Source: VRUE01 sp963718755 | GTDB lineage: Bacteria; Actinomycetota; Thermoleophilia; Solirubrobacterales; 70-9 | DNA: 64,000 bases | Direction of reading: 5' to 3' | Assembly (NCBI GenBank): GCA_963718755.1 | Contig: OY970376.1 | Location: 2,480,001-2,544,000, forward strand | Part shown: in pieces, positions 49,685-58,633 of the stretch | Layout of the letters: the number at the start of each line of letters is the position of its first letter | How positions within the stretch are numbered: position 1 is the first letter of the stretch | Program-made: the position numbers and the translations under genes | The notes under the pieces: model-generated | Seen by the model: the letters and a program-made list of their open reading frames with translations, nothing else | What the model was told of the DNA's origin: nothing | Database searches by the model: none

Positions 49685-50878
49685 CTAGGCCGCCGGCTTG
49701 TAGACGGTGACCACGGCGGCGCCGCCGAGGCCGATGTTGTGCTGGAGGGCGGTTTTCGCGCCCTCTACCTGTCGCTTGTCGGCTTCCCCGCGCAGCTGCC
49801 AGGTCAGCTCCGAGCACTGCGCCAGGCCGGTCGCGCCGAGCGGGTGGCCCTTGGAGATCAAGCCGCCGGAGGGGTTGACGACGACCTTGCCGCCGTAGGT
49901 GGTCGCCTCTTCCTCGACCAGCTTGTGCGCCTCGCCCTCGGCCGCGAAGCCGAGCGCTTCGTAGGTGATGAGCTCGTTGGCGCTGAAGCAGTCGTGCAGC
50001 TCGCAGACGTCGACTTCCTCGGCGCTGATGCCGGCCTCGGCGTAGGCCTTCTCAGCCGCGGTCTTCGACATGTCGGAGCCGACGATCTTCATGCAGTCGG
50101 TGTCCTCGGCGAAGGTCGAGCTGAGGTCGGTGATCATCGACTGTCCGACGATCTCGATCGCCTGGCCACCGAGGTCGTGCTCTTCGACGTAGCGCTCGGA
50201 GGCGACGATCGCGCAGGCCGAGCCGTCGGAGGTCGGCGAGCACTGCAGCTTGGTCAGCGGGTCGTGGATCATCTTCGCCGCCTTGATGTCCTCGATCGTG
50301 TACTCGTCCTGGAACTGGGCGTAGGGGTTGTTGACCGAGTGCTTGTGGTTCTTCCAGCCGATCCAGGCGTAGTGGTCGGGGTTGGAGCCGTACTTCTCCA
50401 TGTGGTCGCGGCCGGCGTTGCCGAACATCTGCGGTGCCGGCGGCGACTGCTCGGGGTCGCGGATCTCGAACATCTTCATCGCGTGCTTGTCGAGCGCGTT
50501 GGTGCGGTCGGTGTACTTGACGCCGAGCGATCCCTTCTCCATTTTCTCGAAGCCGACCGCCATCGCGCAATCGACCAGACCGCCCTTGACCGCCTGGCGG
50601 GCGAGGAACAGCGCCGAGGAGCCGGTCGAGCAGTTGTTATTGACGTTGACGACCGGAATTCCGGTTAGACCGAGCTGGTAGAGCGCCCGCTGGCCGTAGG
50701 TGGAGTCGCCGTAGCAGTAGCCGGCGAAGGCCTGCTCGACGTCCGTGTAGGGAATGCCGGCGTCGGCGAGCGCCTTCTCCCCCGCCTCCTTGGCCCAGTC
50801 CGGGTAGTCGCCCTCCTTCGTGCCGGGCTTCTCGAACTTGGTCATCCCGACTCCGATTACGTACGTGCGGTTGCTCAA
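49685..50878 (-). CDS. Thiolase-family protein (SCP-x / lipid-transfer type)
   Basis: 397 residues from TTG 50878, with AGGAGC 6 nt upstream. Thiolase fold with the nucleophile C83 in NVNNNCSTGSSALF, the HDCFSANEL motif and SKGHPLGATG near the end. This is the SCP-x-like class (no sterol carrier domain attached), found in actinobacterial sterol and fatty acid metabolism. The SDR follows in the same operon. Substrate unknown. Confidence 0.88.
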   Translation of the reverse strand: MSNRTYVIGVGMTKFEKPGTKEGDYPDWAKEAGEKALADAGIPYTDVEQAFAGYCYGDSTYGQRALYQLGLTGIPVVNVNNNCSTGSSALFLARQAVKGGLVDCAMAVGFEKMEKGSLGVKYTDRTNALDKHAMKMFEIRDPEQSPPAPQMFGNAGRDHMEKYGSNPDHYAWIGWKNHKHSVNNPYAQFQDEYTIEDIKAAKMIHDPLTKLQCSPTSDGSACAIVASERYVEEHDLGGQAIEIVGQSMITDLSSTFAEDTDCMKIVGSDMSKTAAEKAYAEAGISAEEVDVCELHDCFSANELITYEALGFAAEGEAHKLVEEEATTYGGKVVVNPSGGLISKGHPLGATGLAQCSELTWQLRGEADKRQVEGAKTALQHNIGLGGAAVVTVYKPAA

Positions 50879-50936
50879 AGTTTGCTCCTGTAGTCGCGCC
50901 GCCTCCGCGCGGCGTTTGGCTGGCTGGCCAAGAAAT

Positions 50937-52016
50937 CTACCGGGCGGCAGCTTTCGGCGGGGAGAGAGCATCACTGGACGCCTCCCCCTCCCCCCTCCGC
51001 GGATTCGACCAGAGCAGGAATGCGGCCGCGGCGATTGCGATGCCGATCGCGGTTCCGTAGGCGCGCTGGCCGGCTGCCTCCAGGGCGGGCTCGCCCAGGG
51101 TGTCGGCGAGCAGCACCGCGTAGGTGGTGATCCCGGTGGTGAAGATCGCGTACTGAACCGTCAGCGTCCCGTAGGCGACGGCGGTGGCGACGGTCAATGC
51201 GATCGCCAAAGCGATGCCGTCGTCCTCGAGCCAGAAGGAGAGCGCCGTGGCGATCACCAGCCCGACCGCCGTGCCCGCGGCGCGCCAGATCAGGCGCTGA
51301 TTGGTTTCGCCGACTTCGGGCCGCAGCACAAAGAGAATCGTCAGCGGGATCCAGAACCCGTGCTCGTGCAGGCCGAGAAGCCAGTAGGCACCGACACCCG
51401 CCGCCATTGCCGTACCGAACCTGAGGGCGTGCCGGGCGGCGGTCGAGTCGAGGCTGAGGTTGGTCGAGAGGCTGCGCCTGGCTGCGCCGGGATCCCAGCG
51501 GTTCTCTCCCACCTCGGCCGCCCGGTCGCCGGCGGCGTAGACCGCGAGCGAGAAGGCGACCTGGAGCACGCCGCCGAGGCCGGCGAACAGCAGCGCCTCC
51601 GGCGCGTGGGAGACGGGGATCTCGAGGCCCTGGGAGATCAGCAGCGAGAGGGCGACGGTGAGACCGGCGATCGCGAGGCGCGGCGAGACCGCGAAGCCGT
51701 AGCCGGCGATCGCGCCGACGAGGCCCATCGTCGGCACCGCCAGCGCCGGCGAGTGCCCGGTGAGGACGCCGAGGGCGGCCGCGAGCGCGACGAGCGGCGT
51801 CACCGCCGCCTGCCACGCTGCGCGGGTCCGTGCCGGCGCATCCAGCGCCGCGAAGCCGACGAAGAGCGCCCCGGTCGCCACCGCGCCCTTGCTCGAGCTG
51901 TCGACGCCCAGCTCGTAGAGCAGGGCCGCGCCGACCGGAAGCGCGACCAGAGCGCCGCGACGCAGCGTCGGGCCGGGCGCGCTGGGGCCGATTGCGAGGA
52001 GCGAGGACGCTTTCAG
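50937..52016 (-). CDS. FUSC-type aromatic-acid exporter-like membrane protein, probable CTG start
   Basis: Polytopic protein of the FUSC family: about five N-terminal helices, a charged linker (about 180-205) and a second set of helices with the GFWIPLTILFVLRPEVGET motif of the family. The first GTG in frame (51881) would cut off a hydrophobic, family-like N-terminus (TLRRGALVALPVGAALLYEL). Upstream of that, no ATG, GTG or TTG is in frame, but a CTG at 52016 lies 7 nt after TAGACT, the spacing of the leaderless genes here. From CTG the product has 359 residues. Exports small aromatic acids in relatives; substrate here unknown. Confidence 0.75.
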   Translation of the reverse strand: MKASSLLAIGPSAPGPTLRRGALVALPVGAALLYELGVDSSSKGAVATGALFVGFAALDAPARTRAAWQAAVTPLVALAAALGVLTGHSPALAVPTMGLVGAIAGYGFAVSPRLAIAGLTVALSLLISQGLEIPVSHAPEALLFAGLGGVLQVAFSLAVYAAGDRAAEVGENRWDPGAARRSLSTNLSLDSTAARHALRFGTAMAAGVGAYWLLGLHEHGFWIPLTILFVLRPEVGETNQRLIWRAAGTAVGLVIATALSFWLEDDGIALAIALTVATAVAYGTLTVQYAIFTTGITTYAVLLADTLGEPALEAAGQRAYGTAIGIAIAAAAFLLWSNPRRGEGEASSDALSPPKAAAR

Positions 52017-52023
52017 GAGGCGC

Positions 52024-52029
52024 AGTCTA
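52024..52029 (-). promoter_or_regulatory. -10-like hexamer of the FUSC gene
   Basis: TAGACT (minus strand), 7 nt before the proposed CTG start at 52016; back-to-back with the ccdA box. Confidence 0.4.
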
Positions 52030-52031
52030 AG

Positions 52032-52037
52032 TACCCT
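52032..52037 (+). promoter_or_regulatory. -10-like hexamer of ccdA
   Basis: TACCCT, 8 nt before the GTG at 52046. Confidence 0.35.
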
Positions 52038-52045
52038 GGGGGGTC

Positions 52046-52807
52046 GTGATCCTTGCCGAGCTGAGCACCGACCCGACCGCCGGGATCGGCATCTTCGCCG
52101 CCCTCGCCGCGGGCGTCGTCTCCTTCCTCTCCCCCTGCGTCCTGCCGCTGGTCCCCGGCTACCTGTCGGCGGTCAGCGGCGTATCCCCCGCCGAGCTCGA
52201 CAGCGCCGGCTGGCGCCGCGTGCTGGGCCCGAGCCTGCTCTTCGTCGCCAGCTTCTCGGCGATCTTCATCATCCTGGGATTGACGGCGACCGGGCTCGGC
52301 TCGGCCCTGCAAGACCACCAGGAGCTGCTGAGCAAGATCTCAGCGGCGCTGATCATCGCGATGGGAGTGCTCTTCGTCGCCTCGCTCTTCGTCACCCGCC
52401 TCAACCGCGAGTGGCACGTCGATGCGCTGCTCGACCGGGCCGGCAAGGGCGGGCCAGTGGTCGCCGGCGCCGCCTTCGCGATTGCCTGGACGCCGTGCAT
52501 CGGGCCGACGTTGGGCGCGATCCTCTCCGCCGCCTCGCTCTCGGGCTCGGCTGGCCGCGGCGCCTTCCTGCTCGCGGTCTATTCGGCCGGCCTGGCGATC
52601 CCCTTCCTTCTCACCGCCGTCGCCTTCTCGCGCATGACCACCGCCTTCGCCGTGGTCAAGCGCCACTACCAAGCGATAGTCGCCGCCGGCGGACTGATCC
52701 TGATCGCGATGGGTGTGCTGATCTGGACCGACCAGCTGACCCAGCTCAACATCGAGGCTCAGCGCCTGCTCAGCGAACTGGGCTTCGATTTTTGGAATTC
52801 CGTCTAG
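52046..52807 (+). CDS. ccdA: Cytochrome c biogenesis protein CcdA / DsbD-type thiol transporter
   Basis: Membrane protein carrying reducing electrons across the membrane to apocytochrome c and other exported thiols. Six membrane helices; conserved cysteines C31 (SFLSPCVLPLVPGYLSA) and C151 (AIAWTPCIGPTLG). 253 residues, normal. The usual partner genes (resA/ccsA) are not next to it. An IS110-type transposase lies 219 nt downstream. Confidence 0.9.
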   Translation: MILAELSTDPTAGIGIFAALAAGVVSFLSPCVLPLVPGYLSAVSGVSPAELDSAGWRRVLGPSLLFVASFSAIFIILGLTATGLGSALQDHQELLSKISAALIIAMGVLFVASLFVTRLNREWHVDALLDRAGKGGPVVAGAAFAIAWTPCIGPTLGAILSAASLSGSAGRGAFLLAVYSAGLAIPFLLTAVAFSRMTTAFAVVKRHYQAIVAAGGLILIAMGVLIWTDQLTQLNIEAQRLLSELGFDFWNSV

Positions 52808-53025
52808 TTCTTCGCCGATGAGTCAATAGCCGATCGGCGGCAGGGCCCGGCGGGCCGGCCGTGCCGGTCGCAAATTGCGAGAAGGCTCTGCTCGACCCGG
52901 CGAAGGCCGTCGGCAGACTGATCAGGCGCCGTCGTGCGGCAGGTTCTTCTTTGCGCCGTAGGAATGGCCGGCGCGGGCGGGCGGCAAACTAGATTGCGCC
53001 CTCGCGGGGCATAGCTGTAACGCCG
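52808..53025. other. Intergenic region between ccdA and the transposase
   Basis: Non-coding, GC-rich, with several short inverted repeats (GCCGATCGGC near 52831). It probably holds one end of the IS110-type element, but no boundary can be placed. Confidence 0.4.
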
Positions 53026-54258
53026 TCACCGCCCACGCCGATGCCGAGTCCGAGCGTAGCGCTCCTCGTCGAAGGGCTGTTGAGTTCGAAGCATCCGGTG
53101 GCAGAGCCGGCAGGCATGGCGGGCGAGGGCGACCCGGGCCTCGATCGGCCGCATGCCGCGGGCGCGCAGTTCGCGGTCGCGCTCTTTGAAAGCCACGCAG
53201 TGTTGGGAGAGTCCCCAGGCGATCCCCATCAGCGCATCGCGCCGCTCGCCCGGGGCCTGGCGGGAGATCGCCCTGGCTTTGCGGATCGTCGCCGACTCAT
53301 AGCGCGCCGGAGCAAGGCCGGTGAAGGAGTAGAGGTGCTCGGCGGTGGGGAAGCGCTCGATTGGCAGGGCATGGACAGCGAAGGCCGCTGCCCGGGTGCC
53401 GGCGACCCCCGGCAACGTCGTCAGGATCTGCCCGGCGCTCTCGGCCAGCAACGCGGCGATCTGGGCCTCGACGGCCATCACGTCCGCTTCGAGCGCCCGC
53501 CAGCGGGCGACATCCCGCCTCAATCGCTCGGCTCGCAGCTCGGCGTCGGGCGGGGGTGCCAGGCAGCTGCCCCAGCGCTCCGCCCAGAGCTCCGCCGTGG
53601 CACGGGAGAGCCGACGCGGCGCCCTGGCGATCAGCGAGCGAGGCGCCGGTGCTCGCCCGGCGAAGTCGACCGCGCAGGCGAGCACGGCCTGACCCGTCGG
53701 GGTCTCCAGGCCGAGGACCCGCCCGTGGCCCGCCGGGGCTGAGAGCCCGGGGCAGAGGCCGTTGAGCTGGTGGTGGAGGTGCTGGCGGACGATCGTGCGA
53801 GCGGCGATCAGGCGGCGCCGGTGGCGCACGGCGTCGAGCAGTGCCTCCAGGGTCCCGTCCTGGACGGGACGGCCGCGGCCCTGACGGGCGAGGGAGACGA
53901 GCGCGGCGCAATCGCGGTCGTCGTCCTTGAAGCGGCGCGAGCCGAGCTGAGTGCGCGCGGCCTGGGTCTCTGAGGGGGCGAAGAGACGGGTCGAGCCAGG
54001 TAGGCGTCGCTCGAGCTCGGCGACCCACGGCAGATGCAGCGAGCCGGTCGCCTCGATTGCGATCACCGTGTCGGGCGCGCCAGCGTCCTCGATCAATGCG
54101 CAGAGCCGCTCGATTCCTTCGCGCAGAGTCGGTAACGAAACGGGCTCCCCGATCAGTCCCTGTTCGCCGTTGGCTAACAGCACCCGGTTGGTGGCCTTGC
54201 CGGGGTCGATCGCCACCACCAGCGTCTTTGCAGGAAGCTCTGCGCTCACCAGGTCCAT
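53026..54258 (-). CDS. IS110-family transposase
   Basis: 410 residues, apparently intact. The N-terminal RuvC-like DEDD domain shows D18 (VVAIDPGKATN), E69 (IAIEATGS), D113 and D116 (RRFKDDDRDCAAL); the C-terminal Tnp_20 domain has LTTLPGVAGTRAAAFAVH, YSFTGLAPARYES and RRDALMGIAWGL, which holds the serine of the second active site. IS110-family elements are known to use a bridge RNA from their non-coding end. Upstream (54258-54338) is a strongly structured non-coding segment. Confidence 0.93.
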   Translation of the reverse strand: MDLVSAELPAKTLVVAIDPGKATNRVLLANGEQGLIGEPVSLPTLREGIERLCALIEDAGAPDTVIAIEATGSLHLPWVAELERRLPGSTRLFAPSETQAARTQLGSRRFKDDDRDCAALVSLARQGRGRPVQDGTLEALLDAVRHRRRLIAARTIVRQHLHHQLNGLCPGLSAPAGHGRVLGLETPTGQAVLACAVDFAGRAPAPRSLIARAPRRLSRATAELWAERWGSCLAPPPDAELRAERLRRDVARWRALEADVMAVEAQIAALLAESAGQILTTLPGVAGTRAAAFAVHALPIERFPTAEHLYSFTGLAPARYESATIRKARAISRQAPGERRDALMGIAWGLSQHCVAFKERDRELRARGMRPIEARVALARHACRLCHRMLRTQQPFDEERYARTRHRRGR

Positions 54259-54338
54259 CGAACAACCTCCCTCTTTATAGAAAGAGAAAGACCCTCTCCG
54301 ACCGGCAGAGAGGGCCTTATCTCAGGCCGGTTGTTCGA
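54258..54338 (-). other. Structured non-coding segment at the transposase start (candidate guide/bridge RNA or end structure)
   Basis: Outer arms TCGAACAACC (54258-54267) / GGTTGTTCGA (54329-54338) enclose two perfect hairpins: CTCTTT-ATAG-AAAGAG (54271-54286) and CCCTCTC (54292-54298) / GAGAGGG (54308-54314). The loop base run ACCGGC (54301-54306) is complementary to GCCGGT (54326-54331), giving a possible pseudoknot. It is shorter than described bridge RNAs (about 150-200 nt), so it may be only part of one. Confidence 0.45.
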
Positions 54339-54344
54339 CGGCTA

Positions 54345-54623
54345 TCAGCTGTTGGCCGGAGCGACGGTCTCGACCTCGCGGCCGATCGCCTCGGTCTCCT
54401 CGAGGCCGGTGTCGTCGAGCTCGCGCGAGCAGACGATGCGGAAGCGCCCCGTGCCGATCGCCGAGTCCGGCACCACCGGCAGCCCGCGGATCTGGTCCCA
54501 CCCGAGCCGTTCGACCTCGAACGGATTCATCCGCACCTCGGCCGCCGGGAAAGGGCAGCTCTGGTTGTGCTGATCGATCGCCTTGGAGATCGCCTCCAGG
54601 TTCTTCGCCTCGGGGGAAGCCAC
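54345..54623 (-). CDS. Conserved-looking hypothetical protein
   Basis: 92 residues from GTG 54623. Soluble, Pro/Glu-rich, with PFPAAEVRMNPFEVERLGWD and a single Cys in IVCSRELDD. No domain recognised. Divergent from dinB and next to the IS element; its stop lies 7 nt from the structured segment, so the C-terminus may be shaped by the insertion. Confidence 0.55.
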   Translation of the reverse strand: MASPEAKNLEAISKAIDQHNQSCPFPAAEVRMNPFEVERLGWDQIRGLPVVPDSAIGTGRFRIVCSRELDDTGLEETEAIGREVETVAPANS

Positions 54624-54665
54624 GGGGGCTCAGGATTGCAGACCGATGCCGTCCCGGGCCCTCCC

Positions 54666-54671
54666 TACGAT
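54666..54671 (+). promoter_or_regulatory. -10-like hexamer of dinB
   Basis: TACGAT, 6 nt before the GTG at 54678; leaderless mRNA likely. No LexA-type box recognised. Confidence 0.45.
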
Positions 54672-54677
54672 CGGTGG

Positions 54678-55763
54678 GTGGCCGCTACGCGGACGATCGC
54701 GCATCTGGATATGGACGCCTTCTACGCGTCGGTTGAGCTGCGGCGGCGGCCGGAGCTGAAGGGGAAGCCGGTGGTGGTCTGCGGGTCGGGGCCGCGGGCG
54801 GTCGTCACCACCGCCAGCTACGAGGCGCGCAAGCTGGCTGGGATCCACTCGGCGATGCCTGCGGCGGTTGCGCGGCGGCGGCTGCCCGATGCCGTCTATC
54901 TCCAGCCCGACTTCAGCGTCTACCGCGAGGCCTCCCGGCAGGTGATGGGGATCCTGCGGGCCAACGCCGAGACGGTCGAGGTCGTCGGCCTCGACGAGGC
55001 CTACCTCGACCTCACCGGGCTCTTCGCCCCCAAGGCGACGATGCGGCGGATCTCCACCGAGATCCGTGGGGACACCGGCCTTACCTGCTCGGTCGGCATC
55101 TCCGAGAACCGGCTGCTGGCCAAGATCACGAGCGAGCTGGGCAAGCCCGCCGGCTTGGTCGTCCTCTCGCGCGCCGAAGCGCTGGAGCGGTTCGCGGGCG
55201 ACTCGCCCGGGCTGGTCCCCGGCATCGGCCCGAAAACCGTGATCCGACTGGAGAAGATGGGGATACGGACCCTGGCCCAACTGCGGGATCACGACCCGGA
55301 GGCGCTCGAGCGCGCATTCGGCCCGCGTGCCGGCCGCTGGCTGCCCGCTCGCGCCCGCTTCGAAGACGAGACCCCGATCGCGGTGGAGCGCGAGACCAAG
55401 TCGCAGTCGACCGAGATCACCTTCGACGTCGACGTCGCCGACGACACCGAGATGGCTACGCACATCACCTCGCTCGCCGAGGAGCTTTGCCGGCGTCTGT
55501 GCGCCCGCGATCTCGCCGGGCGGACGATCGGGATCAAGGTGCGGCTCGACGATTGGACCAACGTCACCCGGGCCCACACTGTCGGCGAGCCAACCAACGA
55601 CCCCCAGCTGGTCATCGCCGTTGCCCTGGACCTTTTGCGGGCCTACTCTCCACCGCGCCCCGTGAGGCTGCTCGGCGTGCGGGTGGCCGGTTTCGGCAGC
55701 GAGGAAAGCGCCGAGGAGCCGGCGCAGGAGAAGGCGCAGCTGCAGCTCGCAGTTGCTGATTGA
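54678..55763 (+). CDS. dinB: DNA polymerase IV (Y family)
   Basis: Error-prone translesion polymerase. Catalytic aspartates in AHLDMDAFYASVE (D11, D13) and GLDEAYLDLTG, plus TTASYEARKLAGIHSAMP and CSVGISENRLLAKITSELGKP. The thumb and little-finger domains follow; 361 residues. The frame open before 54678 is antisense to other genes and not used. GTG start with a -10-like box 6 nt upstream. Confidence 0.95.
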   Translation: MAATRTIAHLDMDAFYASVELRRRPELKGKPVVVCGSGPRAVVTTASYEARKLAGIHSAMPAAVARRRLPDAVYLQPDFSVYREASRQVMGILRANAETVEVVGLDEAYLDLTGLFAPKATMRRISTEIRGDTGLTCSVGISENRLLAKITSELGKPAGLVVLSRAEALERFAGDSPGLVPGIGPKTVIRLEKMGIRTLAQLRDHDPEALERAFGPRAGRWLPARARFEDETPIAVERETKSQSTEITFDVDVADDTEMATHITSLAEELCRRLCARDLAGRTIGIKVRLDDWTNVTRAHTVGEPTNDPQLVIAVALDLLRAYSPPRPVRLLGVRVAGFGSEESAEEPAQEKAQLQLAVAD

Positions 55764-55793
55764 ACTCCCGCCTCGGTCTGCGAAGATGGAGCG

Positions 55794-57221
55794 GTGGATC
55801 GACTGACGGGACTCGACGCTTCCTTCCTCCATATGGAGCGCGCCGGCGCTCACATGCACGTCGCCTCGACGATCCTCTTTGAGGGATCCCCTCCCTCCCA
55901 CGAGGAATTCCGCAACCACATCGAGTCGCGCCTGCACCTCGTGCCTCGCTTCCGTCAGAAGCTGCGCTTCGTCCCCTTCGACCAGGGCAGGCCGGTCTGG
56001 GTCGACGATCCGTTTCTCAACCTCGATTACCATGTGCGCCGAACGGCGCTGCCGGCCCCGGGCTCCGAGGAGCAGCTGCGAAACCTCGCGGCGCGGATCT
56101 TCTCCCAGCAACTCGATCGCACCAAGCCCCTATGGGAGCTCTGGCTGGTCGAGGGTCTCGAAGACGACCGCTTCGCCGTCGTCGGCAAGAGCCATCATGC
56201 GCTCGTCGACGGCGTCTCGGGTGTCGACATCACCACCGTCCTCTTCGACCTCGAGGAGGAACCCGACCATCCCCCGGTGCGGCCGCCGAAGTGGGCGCCC
56301 CGGCCCGAGCCCAACGACCTCGAACTGCTTAGGGACGCCTGGCGCGAGCGGGCCACCAGCCCACGCGAGATCGTACGCGGCATGCGCGCCGCCCTGCGCG
56401 GGCCGCGACAGGTGCTGCGCGGCCTCGCCGACACCGGCAAGATGCTCGAGGTGGCGACGGCGGCGCCGAGCACTCCCTTCAACGTCGAGATCGGCCCCCA
56501 TCGCCGGCTGGCCTTCGTCCGCGCTGACCTCGGCGATTTCAAGCGGGTCAAGAATGCCCACGGCGGCACGGTCAACGACGTCGTCCTCTCGGTCGTCGCC
56601 GGCGCCCTGGGTAACTACCTGCGAGCCCGTGGGCACGAGACCGACGAGCTGAAGATGCGGGCGATGGTGCCAGTCAGCGTTCGCGCCGAAGAAGAACGTG
56701 GAGCGCTCGGCAATCGCATCTCAGCGATGATGGCCCCCCTGCCGGTCTCCTCCCAGGACCCGATCGAGCGCCTGCGCCTGGTGACCGAGACGATGGGCGA
56801 CCTGAAGGGCTCCGGCCAGGCGGTCGGGGCGGAATTGCTGACCAAGCTGACCGACTTCGCGCCGCCGACGATCGCTTCGCAGGCAGCGCGCCTGCAGCCC
56901 GCGCAGCGTTTCTTCAACCTCGTCGTCACCAACGTCCCCGGCCCGCAGTTCCCGCTCTACCTGTTGGGCCGCCGGATGAGCTCGATCTTTCCCCTGGTCC
57001 CGCTCGCCCGCCGCCAGGCCCTTTGCGTCGGGATCATGTCCTACGACGGTCAGATCGACTTCGGCCTGGTTGGCGACTACGACGCGATGGCCGACCTCGA
57101 CAGCTTCGCCCTTGACCTCGAAAGGGCGATCGCCGAAGCGGTGGCCACGGCGCCGCCGGCGGACGACGGTCAGCGCACCGACCGGACCCGGACCCGGAAC
57201 GGCGCCGTGTCGGTCAAGTAG
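55794..57221 (+). CDS. WS/DGAT wax ester synthase / diacylglycerol acyltransferase
   Basis: Makes storage wax esters or triacylglycerols from acyl-CoA. The catalytic HHxxxDG motif is HHALVDG (134-140); other conserved parts are LNLDYHVRRTALPAPGSEEQ, the C-terminal NLVVTNVPGPQFPLYL and LVGDYDAMADLDSFA. 475 residues, normal. GTG start with GGAG a few bases before. Its end overlaps the convergent secreted-protein gene by 52 bp. Confidence 0.93.
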   Translation: MDRLTGLDASFLHMERAGAHMHVASTILFEGSPPSHEEFRNHIESRLHLVPRFRQKLRFVPFDQGRPVWVDDPFLNLDYHVRRTALPAPGSEEQLRNLAARIFSQQLDRTKPLWELWLVEGLEDDRFAVVGKSHHALVDGVSGVDITTVLFDLEEEPDHPPVRPPKWAPRPEPNDLELLRDAWRERATSPREIVRGMRAALRGPRQVLRGLADTGKMLEVATAAPSTPFNVEIGPHRRLAFVRADLGDFKRVKNAHGGTVNDVVLSVVAGALGNYLRARGHETDELKMRAMVPVSVRAEEERGALGNRISAMMAPLPVSSQDPIERLRLVTETMGDLKGSGQAVGAELLTKLTDFAPPTIASQAARLQPAQRFFNLVVTNVPGPQFPLYLLGRRMSSIFPLVPLARRQALCVGIMSYDGQIDFGLVGDYDAMADLDSFALDLERAIAEAVATAPPADDGQRTDRTRTRNGAVSVK

Positions 57222-58552
57222 TTCCAGTCCAGCCGGCGGGCGCTGAAGCCCTCTGCCCTGGTATCGGCATTGATCACCACCGCGGTGATCCGCCTGAATC
57301 GACCAGGCCCCGCTAGTCGCACCGTCATCCTGCCGCCCTTTCGCCTGAAGCGCAGCCGCGATACGACCTTGCCGCTGCGCTCGTTGCCGGTCCGCCCCAC
57401 CAGCGCCAGGCCGGCGGCGACGCCCGCCGGTGCAACCGCCTCTGCGACGACCGCCCGCCCGTCACGGGCGTGGACTCGCAGCAACTGGAAGGTCGCGTGG
57501 TTGAGCGTGCGCTGGAGCGGCCTGCCATTGCGCGGCAGGCTTCCCTGGCGCGGCACGTCGGGGTAGAAGGGGCCCTCGCGGAATCGCTCGCCGGTGCGCC
57601 ACTCGGCGACGTCGCGGGCGAAACGGGCGAGATCACGGCTCAGGTCCGAGCCTCCGGCGGCGCGAATCGCCGAGTCGTAGCTCGAGACCGAGAAGCCGCC
57701 CGGTTTGGTGTACAGGGCACGGGCCCAGGCATTGCGCAGAACCTTGAGGCCGTAGCGGCGCACCAGCCACTCGTTCCAGACCGCCGAGCCGTACTCGCGA
57801 ATCGAGCTGGCGGTGAGCGGCGTCCGGTAGAGGCGGACCCAGCGGCGCACGTAGCGCACGTAGTCGTCGATGCCGTCGTAGACCTGGTCCTCCATCCAGA
57901 CCGCGGTCGACTCGGCCATCCAGGCGTCCTGGTAGGCGTCGTAGCCCATCTGCAGGATGTGGCAGTACTCGTGAGCGAAGGTGACCGCGAGCGCCGCCCC
58001 TGGCTTGGTGCCGGGGTACTGGGAGCTGTCGTAGTCGTTGTCGAGGACCAGGTAGCCGTGCAGGCGGCGGGGAAGCCGGTCCCCCCTCGGGGTCTGACCC
58101 TCGTCGGGCGCGGCGTAGCCGAAGAGCAACCGGCCCAACTCCTTCAGGTAGACGTCGGTCTTTCCGCGACGGCCGCCCCGCCGGCCGTCGGAGCGGGGCT
58201 CGCGCCAGCCCAGCTTGCCGTTCTCGATCGCGTGCACGCGCGCTCCCACGCCGAGCACGCGCTCGACGTAGTCGGGGACGCCATCTCCGTCGCCGGCGCC
58301 GTTGGCGTCGATCTTCGCGGGTGCGTCGAGGCCCTCGGCGACCCAGTGCACGCAGAAGCGGCCGGCGCAGGCCGGGGAGCGCGGCGCCTCGGGCACGGTG
58401 TAGGCGTTGCGGGCCGGATCGGGGCGATCGGTCGGCCGCGCCAACGGCTGGCGGAAGGTCCACTGATCGCCGGCGCTGGCGACGCTCGGGAGCGCGACGA
58501 AGGCCGCGAGCAATGCGAGCGAGGCGCTGGTCAGCCGCAGTCTTGCCCGCAT
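57170..58552 (-). CDS. Secreted protein with HExxH zinc motif (putative metallopeptidase)
   Basis: 460 residues with a signal peptide (about 1-27). A zinc motif HEYCH (194-198, in TFAHEYCHILQMGYDAYQDA) with Glu in MAEST (214) as likely third ligand, and a Ca-binding-like DANGAGDGDGVPDY before it. The C-terminal 170 residues (GRPLQRTLNHATFQLLRV on) look like a beta-sandwich. This pattern is that of actinobacterial MXAN_6640-type secreted metallopeptidases; the substrate is unknown. A TAGATT box lies 7 nt before the ATG. The very long antisense frame it belongs to is not coding beyond this start. Confidence 0.78.
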   Translation of the reverse strand: MRARLRLTSASLALLAAFVALPSVASAGDQWTFRQPLARPTDRPDPARNAYTVPEAPRSPACAGRFCVHWVAEGLDAPAKIDANGAGDGDGVPDYVERVLGVGARVHAIENGKLGWREPRSDGRRGGRRGKTDVYLKELGRLLFGYAAPDEGQTPRGDRLPRRLHGYLVLDNDYDSSQYPGTKPGAALAVTFAHEYCHILQMGYDAYQDAWMAESTAVWMEDQVYDGIDDYVRYVRRWVRLYRTPLTASSIREYGSAVWNEWLVRRYGLKVLRNAWARALYTKPGGFSVSSYDSAIRAAGGSDLSRDLARFARDVAEWRTGERFREGPFYPDVPRQGSLPRNGRPLQRTLNHATFQLLRVHARDGRAVVAEAVAPAGVAAGLALVGRTGNERSGKVVSRLRFRRKGGRMTVRLAGPGRFRRITAVVINADTRAEGFSARRLDWNYLTDTAPFRVRVRSVR

Positions 58553-58559
58553 CGGCGCC

Positions 58560-58565
58560 AATCTA
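58560..58565 (-). promoter_or_regulatory. -10-like hexamer of the secreted metallopeptidase gene
   Basis: TAGATT (minus strand), 7 nt before the ATG at 58552. Confidence 0.4.
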
Positions 58566-58633
58566 CAGGCAGCGAAGGCCCTTCCCGCCCGCTTCGAAGG
58601 CGATACTTCAGGCGTGAACCCGCGGAGGCCCGC

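Larger units (their letters stand above)
53026..54338 (-). mobile_element. IS110-type insertion element (ends not fully placed)
   Basis: Transposase plus the structured upstream segment. IS110 elements lack classical terminal repeats, so the ends cannot be fixed; the left one is somewhere in 52808-53025. No second copy of the element is in the window. Confidence 0.6.

Noticed and set aside
52046..54258. IS insertion interrupting ccdA
   Set aside because: ccdA is full length with both cysteine motifs and a normal C-terminus.
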